The notes: generated from the sequence alone by a model not told the origin. 64,000 bases of DNA from Sphingomonadaceae bacterium (GCA_021732525.1 JAKFUU010000003.1:1-64000); one strand, 5' to 3'. Numbered from the stretch's first letter, positions 43,604 through 54,548 are shown. Made by a program: numbers and translations.

Positions 43604-45742
43604 CTATGGCCGGTATATTTTCTTGCCCGCAACCTTTGCCTGGGCCACCGCGTCGGCCCATTCGAAATATACTGGCTTATATTGCTGGTTTGAAAAAAGC
43701 GTCATCTGGTCGGTATAATGCGGCGAGCCCGGCCGGTTGGTCGCCGCGCCGTAGGGTTGCAGCGACCGGCTTTCGACCTTTCCGGCGGCATCCCAAGTGA
43801 TCAGCATGATAAAACTATCGCCATGCCGCACCCGCATTTGGCCGTCATCTTGCGGTTCCCAGATCGTCGCCGCGCGCAGCGTGTCGGTGCCGCCAAAGGC
43901 AGGGATATTGACCTTGCCACGGATCAACCGCTGCACATCGCCCAGCGGCGGATCGAGCCGGCCAAAATATTTCATCAAATGGTCATGCACAAATTTGAGC
44001 TGCTCTCTTGCATCGGGCAATTTGCGGCCGTTGTAAGCATCGCGCGCCGCCATATGCACCATGGCCTCACCGATTGTATCGGCGCGGTGATTGCCATCGC
44101 TATTCCAATCCCATTCCCGCAGCAGATCCTGCGCCGCTTTCAGGCCCTTGTCATCCGCCAGATCGAGCGCCAGCAGCGTGCTCATCCATCCGCCCACGAA
44201 GCTATTGCGGCTATAGGCAGTATCATATTTCATCGCCATCAACGCCTCCGGGGTGATTTTCCCCTCCAGCGACATTAATTCCAATGCGCGGATAATCCGG
44301 TTGGTGGTGCGCGCCTCAATCCCCATTTCTTGCGGGAAATCCGTGCGGTTCAATTCGGATCCTGCACCTGCCGCCATAAAGGGGGTGTTGTTGGCATTGG
44401 TCACAAAACCCGACTTAGGATCAACAATCTGCGGAATCTGATCCCAAGACCGATAGCCGTTCCAGATAAGATCGCTGCGGTCGCCCGGCAAAATGGCGTT
44501 ATAATTGAAACCGGGTTTCCGATTGGGATGCAGCGCATAATAATAATAAGCAATCTTGCCGCTCTTGTCGGCATAGAGGAAATTGGTCGCTGGTATTCCG
44601 CCAATCTGCATCGCGCGCGTCCATTCGGCATGATCGCCCGCCTTTTGGATGCGGAAATATTGTTCGAGCGATTTGATGTTATCCATACCCGCATAGCGAA
44701 TGGCAAAAGCGCCTTTATCGTTAACAATCACTGGTCCATGTTCGCTGCGGTAGATATCGCGCGGGATAGGAAGTACAATCGGCCCCATTTTCACGCGCAG
44801 CCATATCCGCTTTTTAATAAGTGGCTTCCATTGGCCATCCATCCGATATTGCGTGCCGTCCTTATTCAAAACCAGCTTATATTCGTCGATCAAATCGGGT
44901 TGGTTAACCGTGTTGGTCCAGCCCAGATTGCGGTTGTGGCCCAGCAATATAAAGGGCGATCCGGGGAATAAAGCGCCCGCCATATCCAAGCCCTCATCCG
45001 AATGGATCACCGCTTCATACCAGGCGACGCTGCCTTCATAAGGTTGATGTGAGTTGGAGATTAACCAGCTTTTGCCATCGCTCATCCGCCGCGGTGCGAT
45101 CGCCCAGGCGTTCGATCCGTTTCGTTCAGGCTCGCGTCCAATAGGAGTCAATTTTGGTTGATTGCCCAGCCGCTCCATCGGCCGCGCGGGCGGGTCTTCG
45201 CCCTCCACCAATTTTTCGATGCTGCTATTCAATCCATAGAAAAACGGCGCGCGCAGCACAAAGCCCGTCGCAACATCCGCGCCATTCACCGGAAATAATT
45301 TGGACAGGCGAATTTCATCGGGATGTTTTTCGGCATAATGGTTTAAGCCCGCCGCATAGCCATCCAGCACCTTGCGAACATCGGCGGGAATTTCACGATA
45401 TTTGCGCTGCACCGTGTCGCGCGCGCCGAGCAGATGCATCGCATAATCAATCGCCGCGCCGTCTTTGCCAAGCAAAGCGCCCGCGCGCCCGCGCGTCATT
45501 GCGATCACTTCTTGCAAGGTTCCAAAGTCATCCTCGCCATGCGCATAGGCCAAGCCATAGGCGGCATCGGCATCGGTCTTGCCGTTAATATGCGGCACGC
45601 CAAATTCATCGCGAACAATCTGCACATCATATTTTTGCCGGGGCGGACCCGATGCCGGACTGGCGGATAAAGGCTCCCATATTGCAGCGACCAGCCCCAA
45701 CGCCGCCAGCCCAATTGCCAATGCCAATATCCATTTGCGCAT
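43604..45742 (-). CDS. Penicillin-acylase-family N-terminal nucleophile hydrolase
   Basis: The 712-residue precursor starts with a signal or anchor (MRKWILALAIGLAALGLVAA). It then shows the alpha-chain motifs VQIVRDEFGVPHI and AYGLAYAHGEDDFG, followed by the autoprocessing point at RNGSNAWAI, where Ser210 becomes the N-terminal nucleophile of the beta chain. LLGHNRNLGWTNTVNQPDL and FVTNANNTPF are typical beta-chain segments. Relatives hydrolyse penicillins, aculeacins or acyl-homoserine lactones in the periplasm; this one cannot be placed further. The CitE-like gene follows closely. Confidence 0.9.
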   Translation of the reverse strand: MRKWILALAIGLAALGLVAAIWEPLSASPASGPPRQKYDVQIVRDEFGVPHINGKTDADAAYGLAYAHGEDDFGTLQEVIAMTRGRAGALLGKDGAAIDYAMHLLGARDTVQRKYREIPADVRKVLDGYAAGLNHYAEKHPDEIRLSKLFPVNGADVATGFVLRAPFFYGLNSSIEKLVEGEDPPARPMERLGNQPKLTPIGREPERNGSNAWAIAPRRMSDGKSWLISNSHQPYEGSVAWYEAVIHSDEGLDMAGALFPGSPFILLGHNRNLGWTNTVNQPDLIDEYKLVLNKDGTQYRMDGQWKPLIKKRIWLRVKMGPIVLPIPRDIYRSEHGPVIVNDKGAFAIRYAGMDNIKSLEQYFRIQKAGDHAEWTRAMQIGGIPATNFLYADKSGKIAYYYYALHPNRKPGFNYNAILPGDRSDLIWNGYRSWDQIPQIVDPKSGFVTNANNTPFMAAGAGSELNRTDFPQEMGIEARTTNRIIRALELMSLEGKITPEALMAMKYDTAYSRNSFVGGWMSTLLALDLADDKGLKAAQDLLREWDWNSDGNHRADTIGEAMVHMAARDAYNGRKLPDAREQLKFVHDHLMKYFGRLDPPLGDVQRLIRGKVNIPAFGGTDTLRAATIWEPQDDGQMRVRHGDSFIMLITWDAAGKVESRSLQPYGAATNRPGSPHYTDQMTLFSNQQYKPVYFEWADAVAQAKVAGKKIYRP

Positions 45743-45854
45743 TTTTACCTTGCCTCCCGTCGCAGATATGTTGCCTGTTAGCGCACATTCATTCTGGTTT
45801 CTATAGAAACTGCCCGGAAAATAGGTTGCCGCAATTGCAGCGCGAACAGAAATT

Positions 45855-45959
45855 TAGAGCATCGCGCGAAAAAGTGGCCACCGGTTTTTCGCATCAAGTG
45901 ATGTGACAACAAACAGATAGAGCGAGCAGTGTGATTCCTATTTCACGCTGCCCGCTCTA
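45855..45959 (+). repeat. Interspersed palindromic repeat, family A, copy 3
   Basis: This element shares most of its 105 bases with the copy at 36922-37026 (AGAGCATCGCGCGAAAAAG at the start, CGCTGCCCGCTCTA at the end). The terminal CTA at 45957-45959 forms the TAG stop of the GGDEF-EAL gene, the second case in this window of the repeat supplying a stop codon. Confidence 0.85.
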
Positions 45960-48206
45960 AGCCGGCTTCCAATCGTTGACTGTTGTAAATGCGGGCAAGC
46001 CGGTCGGCTGCAATGAACCATCCGCCGTGACATAGTAACCCGGTGAGACATTCTGAAGCGGGGTATGAGCCGCCGCCAACATATAAGGTGAGACGCGGCG
46101 ACTGGTGCATAGGCCGCCGTTGCCATCGCTGACCAATGGATCTTCAAACTGGATCCCTTGGCGATGTTCGTGGGAGCGGCAAACGGAGGCCAAAGCAAGT
46201 TGACCTTCACCAAAATCAATTACAAAGCGCGTGCCGATCGGCACATTCAATATTCCTTCGATCAAAGCGCCGGATACCGATAGATTTCGAATGACAATCG
46301 GGTAGCTGTGGTTTTCGTGAATGGCGCTTACTTTTCGGTACATTGACAACCGGTTTCCCCGCTGTTTGGCGGGACCCGATGGTTCAATCTGCCAATCCCT
46401 ATCATGACAATTTTCCCACAGGACTGTATTGGAAACCGGTTTGCTATAGACATAGCCTTGAATATGGCTGACATTCAGCTTGCGGATCAAAGCGAGTTGA
46501 TCAAGCGTCTCTACCCCTTCTGCTGTTGTTTCCATACCAAGCGCTTCGGCGAGCGCAACGATCGCAGCAATAATTGCACTATTCCGTGAAGCTGGCTCGG
46601 TGGCACCCTTGATAAAGCTCTGATCGATCTTAATTTTATCGAAAGGGGCGTCCTTCAAATAAGCGAGGGCGGAATAGCCAGTGCCGAAATCATCGAGCGC
46701 CAACCGTACGCCAATTTTCTTTAACGCTGCAAACATTGCGTTTGTGTTCGGCGATTCTCGAAGAAATACGCTTTCGGTAATTTCCAATTCCAATCGGTCG
46801 CTTGCCAACCCTGAATCTGCAAGTGCCTTTTCGACAATTTTGGGCAACTGATGGTCGGCAAACTGCACGGTCGAGACATTAACCGCTACTTTTAGCCTGC
46901 TCGGCCATTTTGCTGCGTCTTGGCAAGCTTGGTTCAGTGCCCATGCGCCAAGCGAACCGATGAGTTCGGTATCTTCGGCGATTGGGATGAATAGAGACGG
47001 CGGAATTGGGCCTCGCTCGGGGTGATTCCAGCGGATCAACGCTTCAAAACCGGTAACGATATTGCTCGCTGCATTGATAACAGGTTGATAGGCGAGATGG
47101 ATTTCGCCTTTGGTCAACGCATCGCGCAGATCATCTTCCAGCGCCCTGCGATCTTCCGCGGCTTGCAAAAGTTCGTGCGAGTAAAAGCGAAACCGGCCGC
47201 GACCAGATCCCTTTGCGGCATATAACGCTAAATCCGCATTGCGGATAAGGCTCTCGCTGGTATGTCCGTCAAATGGGCTAACGGCAACCCCGATCGATGC
47301 GCCGATGATACAGCGGCTGTCATTGATAAAATAGGGCTGCGACAGGCTATGGATAATTTCGCCGGCCATATTACCAAGCGCGCCGCGATCGTCGTTATCA
47401 GGCAGGATAATCTGGAATTCATCGCCGCCCAATCGGCAGATCTTGTCGCGATCCCCAACGACTTTGATCAACCTTTCTGCCACTTGTTTGAGCAAAGCAT
47501 CGCCGGCCGGGTGCCCCAATGTATCGTTCACTTGCTTAAATCGGTCGAGATCGATCAGCATAATGCCGCAGGCCCGGTTTTGCGCCGCAAAAGCCGCCAA
47601 TGTCTTATCCAGCAAATTTGACATGCGAAAGCGGTTCAGCAGGCCGGTTAGCGAATCATAAGTCGCCAGTCTGGAATTGTCCTTTGCCGACTGACGCTGT
47701 TTGGTAATATCCGTTCCGCTGCCGCGGTAACCAACGAAATCGCCATTTTTGTCGTGATATGCCCGGCCCGAAACCGCCCACCAAATTTCCGCTTGGGGCG
47801 TACGGGCTTGCAATGGCAGATCGTCAAATTTGGTTTGTTTGGTTAGGACAAAGGATAACGTCCGCTGCTGATCTTCGTAGGGCGGTGCTGGTAAAAACAG
47901 GTCATTAATTGGTAAGCCGATGATCTCTGATATTTTTTTACCCAACAGACGGCAGACCGATTCCGAAAGATAAGTCAGGTTGCCCTGGGCATCGCTGGAC
48001 CAAAACCAACCGCGTTTGCTCTCCTCAAAATTTTGCAACAACAACAGGGCATCATTGGTATTAAGCATGGCCGGCGGAGGCCGCTTTGCTGCCTTAGAGC
48101 CGGCAGCCCGAGAACCCGCACTCAGGCGCGTGAAAAAGCCGCCGGGATCTTCCGCCGTTTTCTGTGCTTCATCTGGGTCGCCCCAATGAAATTTAGTAAC
48201 GGCCAT
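45957..48206 (-). CDS. PAS-GGDEF-EAL-PilZ cyclic-di-GMP regulator
   Basis: The 749-residue protein starts at ATG 48206 behind GGGAGAAA. In order it has a disordered N-terminus, a PAS sensor (about 60-160; GNLTYLSESVCRLLGKK), a GGDEF domain with intact RLGGDEFQIIL, an EAL domain with FEALIRWNHP and LDDFGTGYSALAYLK, and a C-terminal PilZ-like domain (PIVIRNLSVSGALIEG). Both catalytic signatures look intact, so it may make or break c-di-GMP. No membrane segment is seen, so it is likely cytosolic. The stop codon comes from a repeat-element end. Confidence 0.93.
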   Translation of the reverse strand: MAVTKFHWGDPDEAQKTAEDPGGFFTRLSAGSRAAGSKAAKRPPPAMLNTNDALLLLQNFEESKRGWFWSSDAQGNLTYLSESVCRLLGKKISEIIGLPINDLFLPAPPYEDQQRTLSFVLTKQTKFDDLPLQARTPQAEIWWAVSGRAYHDKNGDFVGYRGSGTDITKQRQSAKDNSRLATYDSLTGLLNRFRMSNLLDKTLAAFAAQNRACGIMLIDLDRFKQVNDTLGHPAGDALLKQVAERLIKVVGDRDKICRLGGDEFQIILPDNDDRGALGNMAGEIIHSLSQPYFINDSRCIIGASIGVAVSPFDGHTSESLIRNADLALYAAKGSGRGRFRFYSHELLQAAEDRRALEDDLRDALTKGEIHLAYQPVINAASNIVTGFEALIRWNHPERGPIPPSLFIPIAEDTELIGSLGAWALNQACQDAAKWPSRLKVAVNVSTVQFADHQLPKIVEKALADSGLASDRLELEITESVFLRESPNTNAMFAALKKIGVRLALDDFGTGYSALAYLKDAPFDKIKIDQSFIKGATEPASRNSAIIAAIVALAEALGMETTAEGVETLDQLALIRKLNVSHIQGYVYSKPVSNTVLWENCHDRDWQIEPSGPAKQRGNRLSMYRKVSAIHENHSYPIVIRNLSVSGALIEGILNVPIGTRFVIDFGEGQLALASVCRSHEHRQGIQFEDPLVSDGNGGLCTSRRVSPYMLAAAHTPLQNVSPGYYVTADGSLQPTGLPAFTTVNDWKPA

Positions 48207-48301
48207 TTTCTCCCACACAGTCATTATATATATCAAAATTGATTTTATTCATGTTGTTATAACACGCCGTGCGTTACCGAATGGTAAAATTGGATGCTAC
48301 T

Positions 48302-48329
48302 CTTGTGTGCGGCTAATAGAAGCTTACAT
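48302..48329 (+). promoter_or_regulatory. Candidate heat-shock sigma-32 promoter of clpB
   Basis: CTTG at 48302-48305 is followed after 17 bases by CTTACAT (48323-48329), close to the alphaproteobacterial sigma-32 form (CTTG, 17-18 bases, CYTATNT). It lies 55 bases before the clpB ATG. One position of the -10 box differs. The call rests on spacing and on clpB being a standard heat-shock gene. Confidence 0.45.
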
Positions 48330-48383
48330 CTCCGTTAGGCTGCCAAAGTTAAATGCAATAATGCCGATCGAAGAGGATAAGGT

Positions 48384-50963
48384 ATGAATCTCGATAAATT
48401 TACCGACCGGGCTAAGGGTTTTTTGCAATCGGCGCAAACCGTCGCCATTCGGATGAACCATCAACGGATCGGTCCAGAGCATCTGTTGAAGGCGCTGCTG
48501 GAGGATGAACAGGGGATGGCATCGGGCTTGATTGCCAAGGCGGGCGGTAATGCCAAAATGGCGCTGCGCGAGACAGACGGCGCGCTTGCCAAAATTCCGG
48601 CGGTGTCGGGCGGCGGCGCGCAGCAGACGCCGGGACTGGATAATGACGCTGTCCGCCTGCTCGACAGCGCCGAGGCCATCGCCGAAAAAGCGGGCGACAG
48701 CTATGTGACGGTCGAGCGCCTGTTGTTGGCGCTCACGCTGGCAAGAAATACAGCGGCGGGCAAGGCGCTGGCCAGCGGCAACGTTACCGCCGAAGCCTTG
48801 AATGCTGCGATTAACGAACTGCGCGGTGGCCGCACCGCCGATACGCAAGGCGCCGAAGACCGTTATGATGCGCTCAAAAAATTCGCGCGCGATTTAACCG
48901 AGGTCGCGCGCGCCGGAAAGCTTGACCCCGTCATTGGCCGCGACGAAGAAATCCGCCGGACCATTCAGATATTGGCGCGCCGCACCAAAAATAACCCGGT
49001 GCTGATCGGTGAACCCGGCGTGGGCAAAACCGCGATTGCCGAAGGGCTCGCCTTGCGCATCGCCAACGGCGATGTTCCCGACAGCCTGAAGGACCGCAAG
49101 CTGATGTCGCTCGACATGGGCAGTTTGATTGCGGGCGCGAAATATCGCGGCGAATTTGAAGAGCGTCTCAAGGGTGTGCTCGATGACGTGAAGCAAGGCG
49201 AAGGCGACATTATCCTGTTCATTGACGAGATGCACACGCTGGTCGGCGCAGGCAAAGGCGAGGGCGCGATGGACGCCTCCAACTTGCTTAAGCCCGCGTT
49301 GGCGCGCGGCGAATTGCATTGTATCGGCGCAACCACGCTCGATGAATATCAAAAGCATGTCGAGAAAGACCCCGCATTGCAGAGGCGGTTTCAGCCGGTG
49401 TTTGTGGGCGAACCCACGGTAGAAGATACGATCTCGATCCTGCGCGGCCTGAAGGAAAAATACGAGCTGCATCACGGCGTGCGGATTACCGATGGCGCGA
49501 TTGTCTCCGCCGCAACCTTGTCGCACCGCTATATTGCCGACCGTTTCCTGCCCGACAAAGCCATCGACTTGATGGACGAAGCCGCCAGCCGGATCCGGAT
49601 GGAGGTCGAATCCAAACCCGAAGAGATTGAAACGCTCGACCGGCGGATCATCCAGCTAAAAATCGAGCGCGAAGCCTTGTCACGCGAAAGCGATAATGCG
49701 TCGAAAGACCGGCTCGCGGCGTTGGAGGGCGATCTTGCCAATCTAGAACAGCAATCGGCGGAATTAACCCAGCGTTGGCAGGCGGAGAAAGACAAAATCG
49801 CGGGCGAATCCAAAATTAAGGAAGAGTTGGACACGGCCCGGATTGCGCTCGATCAAGCGCAGCGCAGCGGCGATCTCGCCAAGGCGGGCGAGCTGCAATA
49901 TGGCACGATACCCGGCCTTGAAAAGCGTTTGCAAGAAGCCAGTCAGTTGAACAGCAACGCGATGCTGCGCGAGGAAGTGACGCCCGAAGACATCGCGTCG
50001 GTCGTTGCCAAATGGACCGGTATTCCGGTGGAAAAAATGATGCAGGGCGAACGTGACAAGCTGCTAAAAATGGAAGAATGGCTGGGCGCGCGCGTGATCG
50101 GTCAGAAAGACGCGGTTGCTGCGGTATCAAAAGCCGTGCGCCGTTCGCGCGCCGGATTGCAAGACCCCAGCCGGCCCTTGGGCAGCTTTCTGTTTCTTGG
50201 CCCCACCGGCGTTGGCAAGACCGAGCTGACCAAATCGCTGGCCGCTTTCCTGTTTGACGATGATAACGCGATGGTGCGGATCGACATGAGCGAATTTATG
50301 GAAAAGCACAGCGTGTCGCGGCTGATCGGTGCGCCGCCGGGCTATGTTGGCTATGACGAAGGCGGCGTGCTGACCGAGGCCGTGCGGCGGCGGCCCTATC
50401 AAGTCGTGCTGTTTGACGAGGTGGAAAAAGCGCATAGTGATGTGTTCAACATCTTGCTGCAAGTGCTCGACGATGGCCGCTTAACCGATGGTCAAGGCCG
50501 CACCGTCGATTTTTCCAACACGCTGATTATCCTCACCAGCAATCTTGGATCGCAGCATCTTGCCGCGCTGGCCGATGGCGAGGATGCCGCCAACGCCGAA
50601 CCTGCGGTGATGGAGGCGGTGCGCGCGCATTTTCGCCCCGAATTTCTCAACCGGCTTGATGAAATTGTGTTGTTCCACCGCCTGGCGCTCGAACATATGG
50701 TGCCGATCGTCGATATTCAGATCGCCCGCGTGCAAAGGCTGCTGAAAGACCGCAAGATCACGCTCGAATTAACCGATGCCGCGCGCCAATGGATCGGCCG
50801 GGTCGGCTATGATCCGGTTTATGGCGCAAGGCCGCTGAAACGCGCGATCCAGCGTTATTTGCAGGATCCGCTTGCCGATATGCTGCTGCGCGGCGATATT
50901 CCCGATGGTGCGCGGGTCACGGTTGATGAAGGCGAAGGCGGATTGGCGCTGTCCACCGGATAA
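48384..50963 (+). CDS. clpB: Disaggregase ClpB
   Basis: The 859-residue protein has the ClpB order: N domain, first AAA+ domain with Walker [16 protein letters not shown] near 205 and Walker [15 protein letters not shown], the coiled-coil middle domain (about 400-520, [20 protein letters not shown]), and second AAA+ domain with [15 protein letters not shown] and [11 protein letters not shown]. It resolves protein aggregates together with DnaK in the cytosol. AGAGGATAAGGT precedes the ATG, and a heat-shock-like promoter lies upstream. Length is standard. Confidence 0.98.
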   Translation: MNLDKFTDRAKGFLQSAQTVAIRMNHQRIGPEHLLKALLEDEQGMASGLIAKAGGNAKMALRETDGALAKIPAVSGGGAQQTPGLDNDAVRLLDSAEAIAEKAGDSYVTVERLLLALTLARNTAAGKALASGNVTAEALNAAINELRGGRTADTQGAEDRYDALKKFARDLTEVARAGKLDPVIGRDEEIRRTIQILARRTKNNPVLIGEPGVGKTAIAEGLALRIANGDVPDSLKDRKLMSLDMGSLIAGAKYRGEFEERLKGVLDDVKQGEGDIILFIDEMHTLVGAGKGEGAMDASNLLKPALARGELHCIGATTLDEYQKHVEKDPALQRRFQPVFVGEPTVEDTISILRGLKEKYELHHGVRITDGAIVSAATLSHRYIADRFLPDKAIDLMDEAASRIRMEVESKPEEIETLDRRIIQLKIEREALSRESDNASKDRLAALEGDLANLEQQSAELTQRWQAEKDKIAGESKIKEELDTARIALDQAQRSGDLAKAGELQYGTIPGLEKRLQEASQLNSNAMLREEVTPEDIASVVAKWTGIPVEKMMQGERDKLLKMEEWLGARVIGQKDAVAAVSKAVRRSRAGLQDPSRPLGSFLFLGPTGVGKTELTKSLAAFLFDDDNAMVRIDMSEFMEKHSVSRLIGAPPGYVGYDEGGVLTEAVRRRPYQVVLFDEVEKAHSDVFNILLQVLDDGRLTDGQGRTVDFSNTLIILTSNLGSQHLAALADGEDAANAEPAVMEAVRAHFRPEFLNRLDEIVLFHRLALEHMVPIVDIQIARVQRLLKDRKITLELTDAARQWIGRVGYDPVYGARPLKRAIQRYLQDPLADMLLRGDIPDGARVTVDEGEGGLALSTG

Positions 50964-51102
50964 CTGCCCCATCTGGCCGATTTCGGGTCTAGCTTCCCTG
51001 TTTTCCGCGATTTCCGAGCCGTTCGGTGTTTCCACCTCACTCGAAATCGCTCTAACGCTGCGGTGTCACCTTGCTTTCACAATTCTTGTGCATGAACCGC
51101 CA

Positions 51103-51843
51103 ATGACAACCAAACAACCCACGCAAGCATTAGCCCTTGCCGATGTCGGTCTGCCGCGGTCCATTGCCGACCGCGCCACCGTATACGCCTATGGCGCGCT
51201 GCAATGGCCCTGGTTGCTCCGCAGCCTGCATGGCGGCCGCCGTGCCGATAAAATCGCTTTGCTCGACTATTTGGAGCTGCCGCATGATGCGCTCCCCAAT
51301 TTGGGAAGCTGGAAAGCCGATACGCAGTTTTTAAGCCATATCGTCAGCGCGATTGAATTGTTGAAACCACAGAATATTGTCGAGCTGGGCTGCGGCGCAT
51401 CCAGCCTGATTATCGCGCGCGCGTTGCAACGCAATGGCGGCGGGAAACTCGACAGTTATGATCAACATGCCGAATTTGCCGCAGCCACGCAGGCCTGGCT
51501 CGGCGAAAATGGCCTGGCGGGGACGATCCATCATGCGCCGCTCGGCCCGCCTCCGGCCGGCTGGCCCGGCCATTGGTATCAGCTTTCGGATCTGCCCGAT
51601 ACGATTGACCTGTTGATTATCGATGGTCCGCCCTGGGCGATCCATCCGCATGTGCGCGGCGCGGCAGCCAGCCTGTTTGGCCGGCTCCGGCCCGGCGGCA
51701 TGATCCTGCTGGACGATGCCGCGCGTCCGGGCGAACGCATCGTTGCCCGGCGCTGGCGGCGCGGCCATACCAACATCGAATTTGTGCTCGACGGATCGGG
51801 CGCCAAGGGCACGCTGATTGGCCGAAAACAAGCCGCATCATAA
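51103..51843 (+). CDS. SAM-dependent methyltransferase-fold protein
   Basis: The 246-residue product starts at ATG 51103 (MTTKQPTQALAL); the open frame extends further upstream but would overlap the clpB end. The central part has the nucleotide-binding motif NIVELGCGASSLIIARAL, then KLDSYDQHAEFAA, LLIIDGPPWAIHPHVRGAA and GGMILLDDAARPGE, as in class I methyltransferases of the O-methyltransferase or glycan-linked type. The substrate is unknown. It follows clpB by 139 bases on the same strand and could be read through from it. Confidence 0.8.
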   Translation: MTTKQPTQALALADVGLPRSIADRATVYAYGALQWPWLLRSLHGGRRADKIALLDYLELPHDALPNLGSWKADTQFLSHIVSAIELLKPQNIVELGCGASSLIIARALQRNGGGKLDSYDQHAEFAAATQAWLGENGLAGTIHHAPLGPPPAGWPGHWYQLSDLPDTIDLLIIDGPPWAIHPHVRGAAASLFGRLRPGGMILLDDAARPGERIVARRWRRGHTNIEFVLDGSGAKGTLIGRKQAAS

Positions 51844-51909
51844 ACGGTGCAATGGAATAGGGCGGGGTGACGGACCTTTGTTGTCAATAACTTATATTGT
51901 GAAAATTTT

Positions 51910-53253
51910 TCAATCCCGCGCCAACCATTCTTCGAGCCATTTGATCGTATAATCGCCATTTTGGAAATCGGGATCGTCGAGCAGTTTTTGATGCAGCGGT
52001 ATGGTGGTCTTCATCCCCTCAATCACAAATTCGCCGAGTGCGCGGCGCAGACGCATCAGGCACGCCTCGCGCGTGACACCGTAAACGATCAGCTTGGCGA
52101 TCATGCTGTCATAATAGGGCGGCACTTTATAGCCATGATACAGGCCGCTATCGACGCGCACATATAGCCCGCCGGGCGGGTGATACCAGCTCACCGTGCC
52201 GGGTGAGGGCATGAAGGTAACGGGGTCTTCGGCGTTGATCCGGCATTCGACCGCATGGCCCTTAAGCTCAATTTCATCCTGCGTGAAGCCAAGCGGCTTG
52301 CCATCGGCGACGCGGATTTGTTCGCGCACCAGATCAATGCCGGTGATCATTTCGGTGACGGGATGCTCCACCTGCAGCCTGGTGTTCATTTCGATAAAGT
52401 AAAATTCGCCATTTTCCCATAGAAATTCGATGGTGCCCGCGCCGCGATAGCCCATATCGGCCATCGCCTTGGCGCATGTTTCGCCCATCCGGTTGCGTTC
52501 TTCGGCGGAAAGCACGGGCGAGGGCGCCTCTTCGAGAACCTTTTGATGCCGCCGTTGCAGCGAACAATCGCGCTCGCCCAGATGGACCGCATTGCCATTG
52601 CCATCGCCGAACACCTGAAATTCGATATGGCGCGGATTGCCGAGATATTTTTCCAGATAGACGGTGGCATCGCCGAACGCCGCTTTGGCCTCGGCTCCGG
52701 CCTGCTGCATCTGCGTTTCAAGTTCGGCTTCGTTATTCACGACCTTCATGCCGCGCCCGCCGCCGCCCGATGCGGCCTTAATGATGACAGGATAGCCGAC
52801 GTCCTGCGCGATTTTTTTGGCCTCTTCGATATCGCTAATCGCGCCGTCGCTACCCGGAACCAGAGGTAATCCGAGCGCGCCCGCGCTGCGTTTCGCCGCC
52901 ACCTTGTCGCCCATCGTGCGGATATGTTGGGGCTTCGGCCCGATCCAGACAATATTGTGGCTTTCAACAATTTCGGCAAATTGCGCATTTTCGGACAGGA
53001 AGCCGTAGCCGGGATGGATCGCATCGGCATGGCTGATTTCAGCGGCCGAAATAATCGCGGGAATATTCAGGTAGCTGTCGGCGGCGGCGGGCGGGCCGAT
53101 GCAAATGGCTTCGTCGGCAAGCCGCACATGCATTGCCTCTGCATCGGCGGTCGAATGCACCGCCACCGTTTTGATCCCCATCTCATGCGCGGCGCGGTGG
53201 ATGCGCAGGGCAATTTCGCCGCGATTGGCGATGAGTATTTTTTCAATGGCCAT
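51910..53253 (-). CDS. accC: Acetyl-CoA carboxylase biotin carboxylase subunit
   Basis: The 447-residue protein starts [20 protein letters not shown] and has the ATP-grasp lid [12 protein letters not shown], the [17 protein letters not shown] active-site segment with catalytic Arg and Glu, and [12 protein letters not shown]. It carboxylates the biotin on AccB in the first step of fatty-acid synthesis. It follows accB by one base on the same strand. Length is standard. Confidence 0.98.
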   Translation of the reverse strand: MAIEKILIANRGEIALRIHRAAHEMGIKTVAVHSTADAEAMHVRLADEAICIGPPAAADSYLNIPAIISAAEISHADAIHPGYGFLSENAQFAEIVESHNIVWIGPKPQHIRTMGDKVAAKRSAGALGLPLVPGSDGAISDIEEAKKIAQDVGYPVIIKAASGGGGRGMKVVNNEAELETQMQQAGAEAKAAFGDATVYLEKYLGNPRHIEFQVFGDGNGNAVHLGERDCSLQRRHQKVLEEAPSPVLSAEERNRMGETCAKAMADMGYRGAGTIEFLWENGEFYFIEMNTRLQVEHPVTEMITGIDLVREQIRVADGKPLGFTQDEIELKGHAVECRINAEDPVTFMPSPGTVSWYHPPGGLYVRVDSGLYHGYKVPPYYDSMIAKLIVYGVTREACLMRLRRALGEFVIEGMKTTIPLHQKLLDDPDFQNGDYTIKWLEEWLARD

Positions 53254-53254
53254 A

Positions 53255-53728
53255 TTATTCGATCACCATCAACGGCTGATCAAATTCCACTGGCTGTCCG
53301 CTTTCAATATAGATGGCCTTTACCGTGCCAGCGGCGAGCGCGGTGATCGGGTTCATCACTTTCATCGCCTCAATAATCAGCAAAGTATCGCCGGCGGTGA
53401 CGCTTTGGCCGACGGCGACGAAAGGTGCCGCGCTGGGATCGGGGGCAAGATAAGCGGTGCCAACCATGGGGGATTTGACCGCATTGGCCGGCATAATGTC
53501 GGCTGGCGTCGCCATGGGAACGGCGGGGGCCGGGGCCGTTATAGCAGCCGGAGCCGCAAGGCTCACCGCCGTGCCGGTCGCCGTCATCGCCCGCGCCACC
53601 CGGATTTTGCGCTGGCCATCCGCCACTTCTATTTCCGAAAGACCGGTTTCATCGAGCATCAGCGCCAATTCACGCACCAGCTTGGTATCAACCTGCATCG
53701 ATTCATTATTATCAGATTTGACCGCCAT
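53255..53728 (-). CDS. accB: Biotin carboxyl carrier protein of acetyl-CoA carboxylase
   Basis: The 157-residue protein starts at ATG 53728 (GGGGA upstream; a further ATG lies at 53740). It has an N-terminal helical part with [18 protein letters not shown], an alanine/proline-rich linker, and a C-terminal biotinyl domain with [15 protein letters not shown] and the biotinylated lysine in EAMKVMNP. It is encoded just before accC, the usual accB-accC order. Length is normal. Confidence 0.98.
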   Translation of the reverse strand: MAVKSDNNESMQVDTKLVRELALMLDETGLSEIEVADGQRKIRVARAMTATGTAVSLAAPAAITAPAPAVPMATPADIMPANAVKSPMVGTAYLAPDPSAAPFVAVGQSVTAGDTLLIIEAMKVMNPITALAAGTVKAIYIESGQPVEFDQPLMVIE

Positions 53729-53770
53729 CGATGTCCCCATTCGTTATTTAATCTATCTGCCGGTCCTGAT

Positions 53771-54211
53771 TCAATATCGGGCGGCGGCGTCCAGCGCCAG
53801 TTCATAGGATTTCGCGCCATGCCCTGCAAAGCATTCTTTTGCGGCCATGCCGACATAGCTGATATGCCGAAATTCCTCGCGCTTATGCGGATCGGAAAGA
53901 TGCACCTCGATCACCGGCACATGGATCGCCTTGATCGCATCATGGATGGCGACCGACGTGTGGGTCAATCCCGCCGCATTGAGCAACACCGCTTTTGCGC
54001 CCGCCGCCTGCGCCTCTTGCAGCCAATCGATCAAATGGCCCTCATGGTTGGATTGGCGAAAATCAATCGACAGGCCCAGCGCCTGCGCTTGATCCTCCAA
54101 CCGCCCGGCAATATCATCAAGCGTATCGGTGCCGTAAATTTCCGGCTCCCGCATGCCGAGCAGGTTGAGATTGGGGCCGTTGAGGACAAAGATGGTGGGG
54201 CGAGTGGTCAT
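53771..54211 (-). CDS. aroQ: Type II 3-dehydroquinate dehydratase
   Basis: The 146-residue protein shows AroQ motifs: FVLNGPNLNLLGMREPEIYG with the catalytic tyrosine, FRQSNHEGHLIDWLQEA, VLLNAAGLTHTSVAIHDA, and the conserved VIEVHLSDPHKREEFRH with catalytic His. It dehydrates 3-dehydroquinate in the shikimate pathway. It precedes accB-accC on the same strand, a common alphaproteobacterial arrangement. Length is standard. Confidence 0.97.
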   Translation of the reverse strand: MTTRPTIFVLNGPNLNLLGMREPEIYGTDTLDDIAGRLEDQAQALGLSIDFRQSNHEGHLIDWLQEAQAAGAKAVLLNAAGLTHTSVAIHDAIKAIHVPVIEVHLSDPHKREEFRHISYVGMAAKECFAGHGAKSYELALDAAARY

Positions 54212-54292
54212 GGTCGCTTTCAGATGGTTGACACGCCTGTATCATAAGCGCGCTATTCGCCAAATTCAAACGGCTTAAGGCTCCGATCCATT

Positions 54293-54478
54293 AGAGCGTT
54301 TTGCGATGGATCTGTATCAATCCTCCCCGGAACGGGGAGGTGGCGGCGAAGCCGGCGGAGGGGGCCTCCCTCCCCGCCTGCATTGCCTTTTACCCAGCCT
54401 GGGACCCCTCCGCCCTGCGGGCACCTCCCCGCTTCCGGGGAGGATTGGAGCGATCCACATTTAACGCAAAATGCTCTA
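54293..54478. repeat. Palindromic intergenic repeat, family B, 186 bp
   Basis: The element is bounded by AGAGCGTTTTGCG and its near-complement CGCAAAATGCTCT (12 of 13 match). Inside are two strong hairpins, CCTCCCCGGAACGGGGAGG and CCTCCCCGCTTCCGGGGAGG, and GGCGGCGAAGCCGGCGGAGG between them. It fills most of the 338-base gap between aroQ and the AraC-type gene; nothing else in the gap looks like a gene. Elements with this CCTCCCCGG...GGGGAGG core are, from memory, widespread in sphingomonad and Caulobacter intergenic regions. Confidence 0.85.
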
Positions 54479-54548
54479 AAGCCGCTGGCAAAGCGCGCCG
54501 ATTGAAAATTTGATTGCCGCTGCGCGCGTTCGCTGGCAGTCAGCCGGG

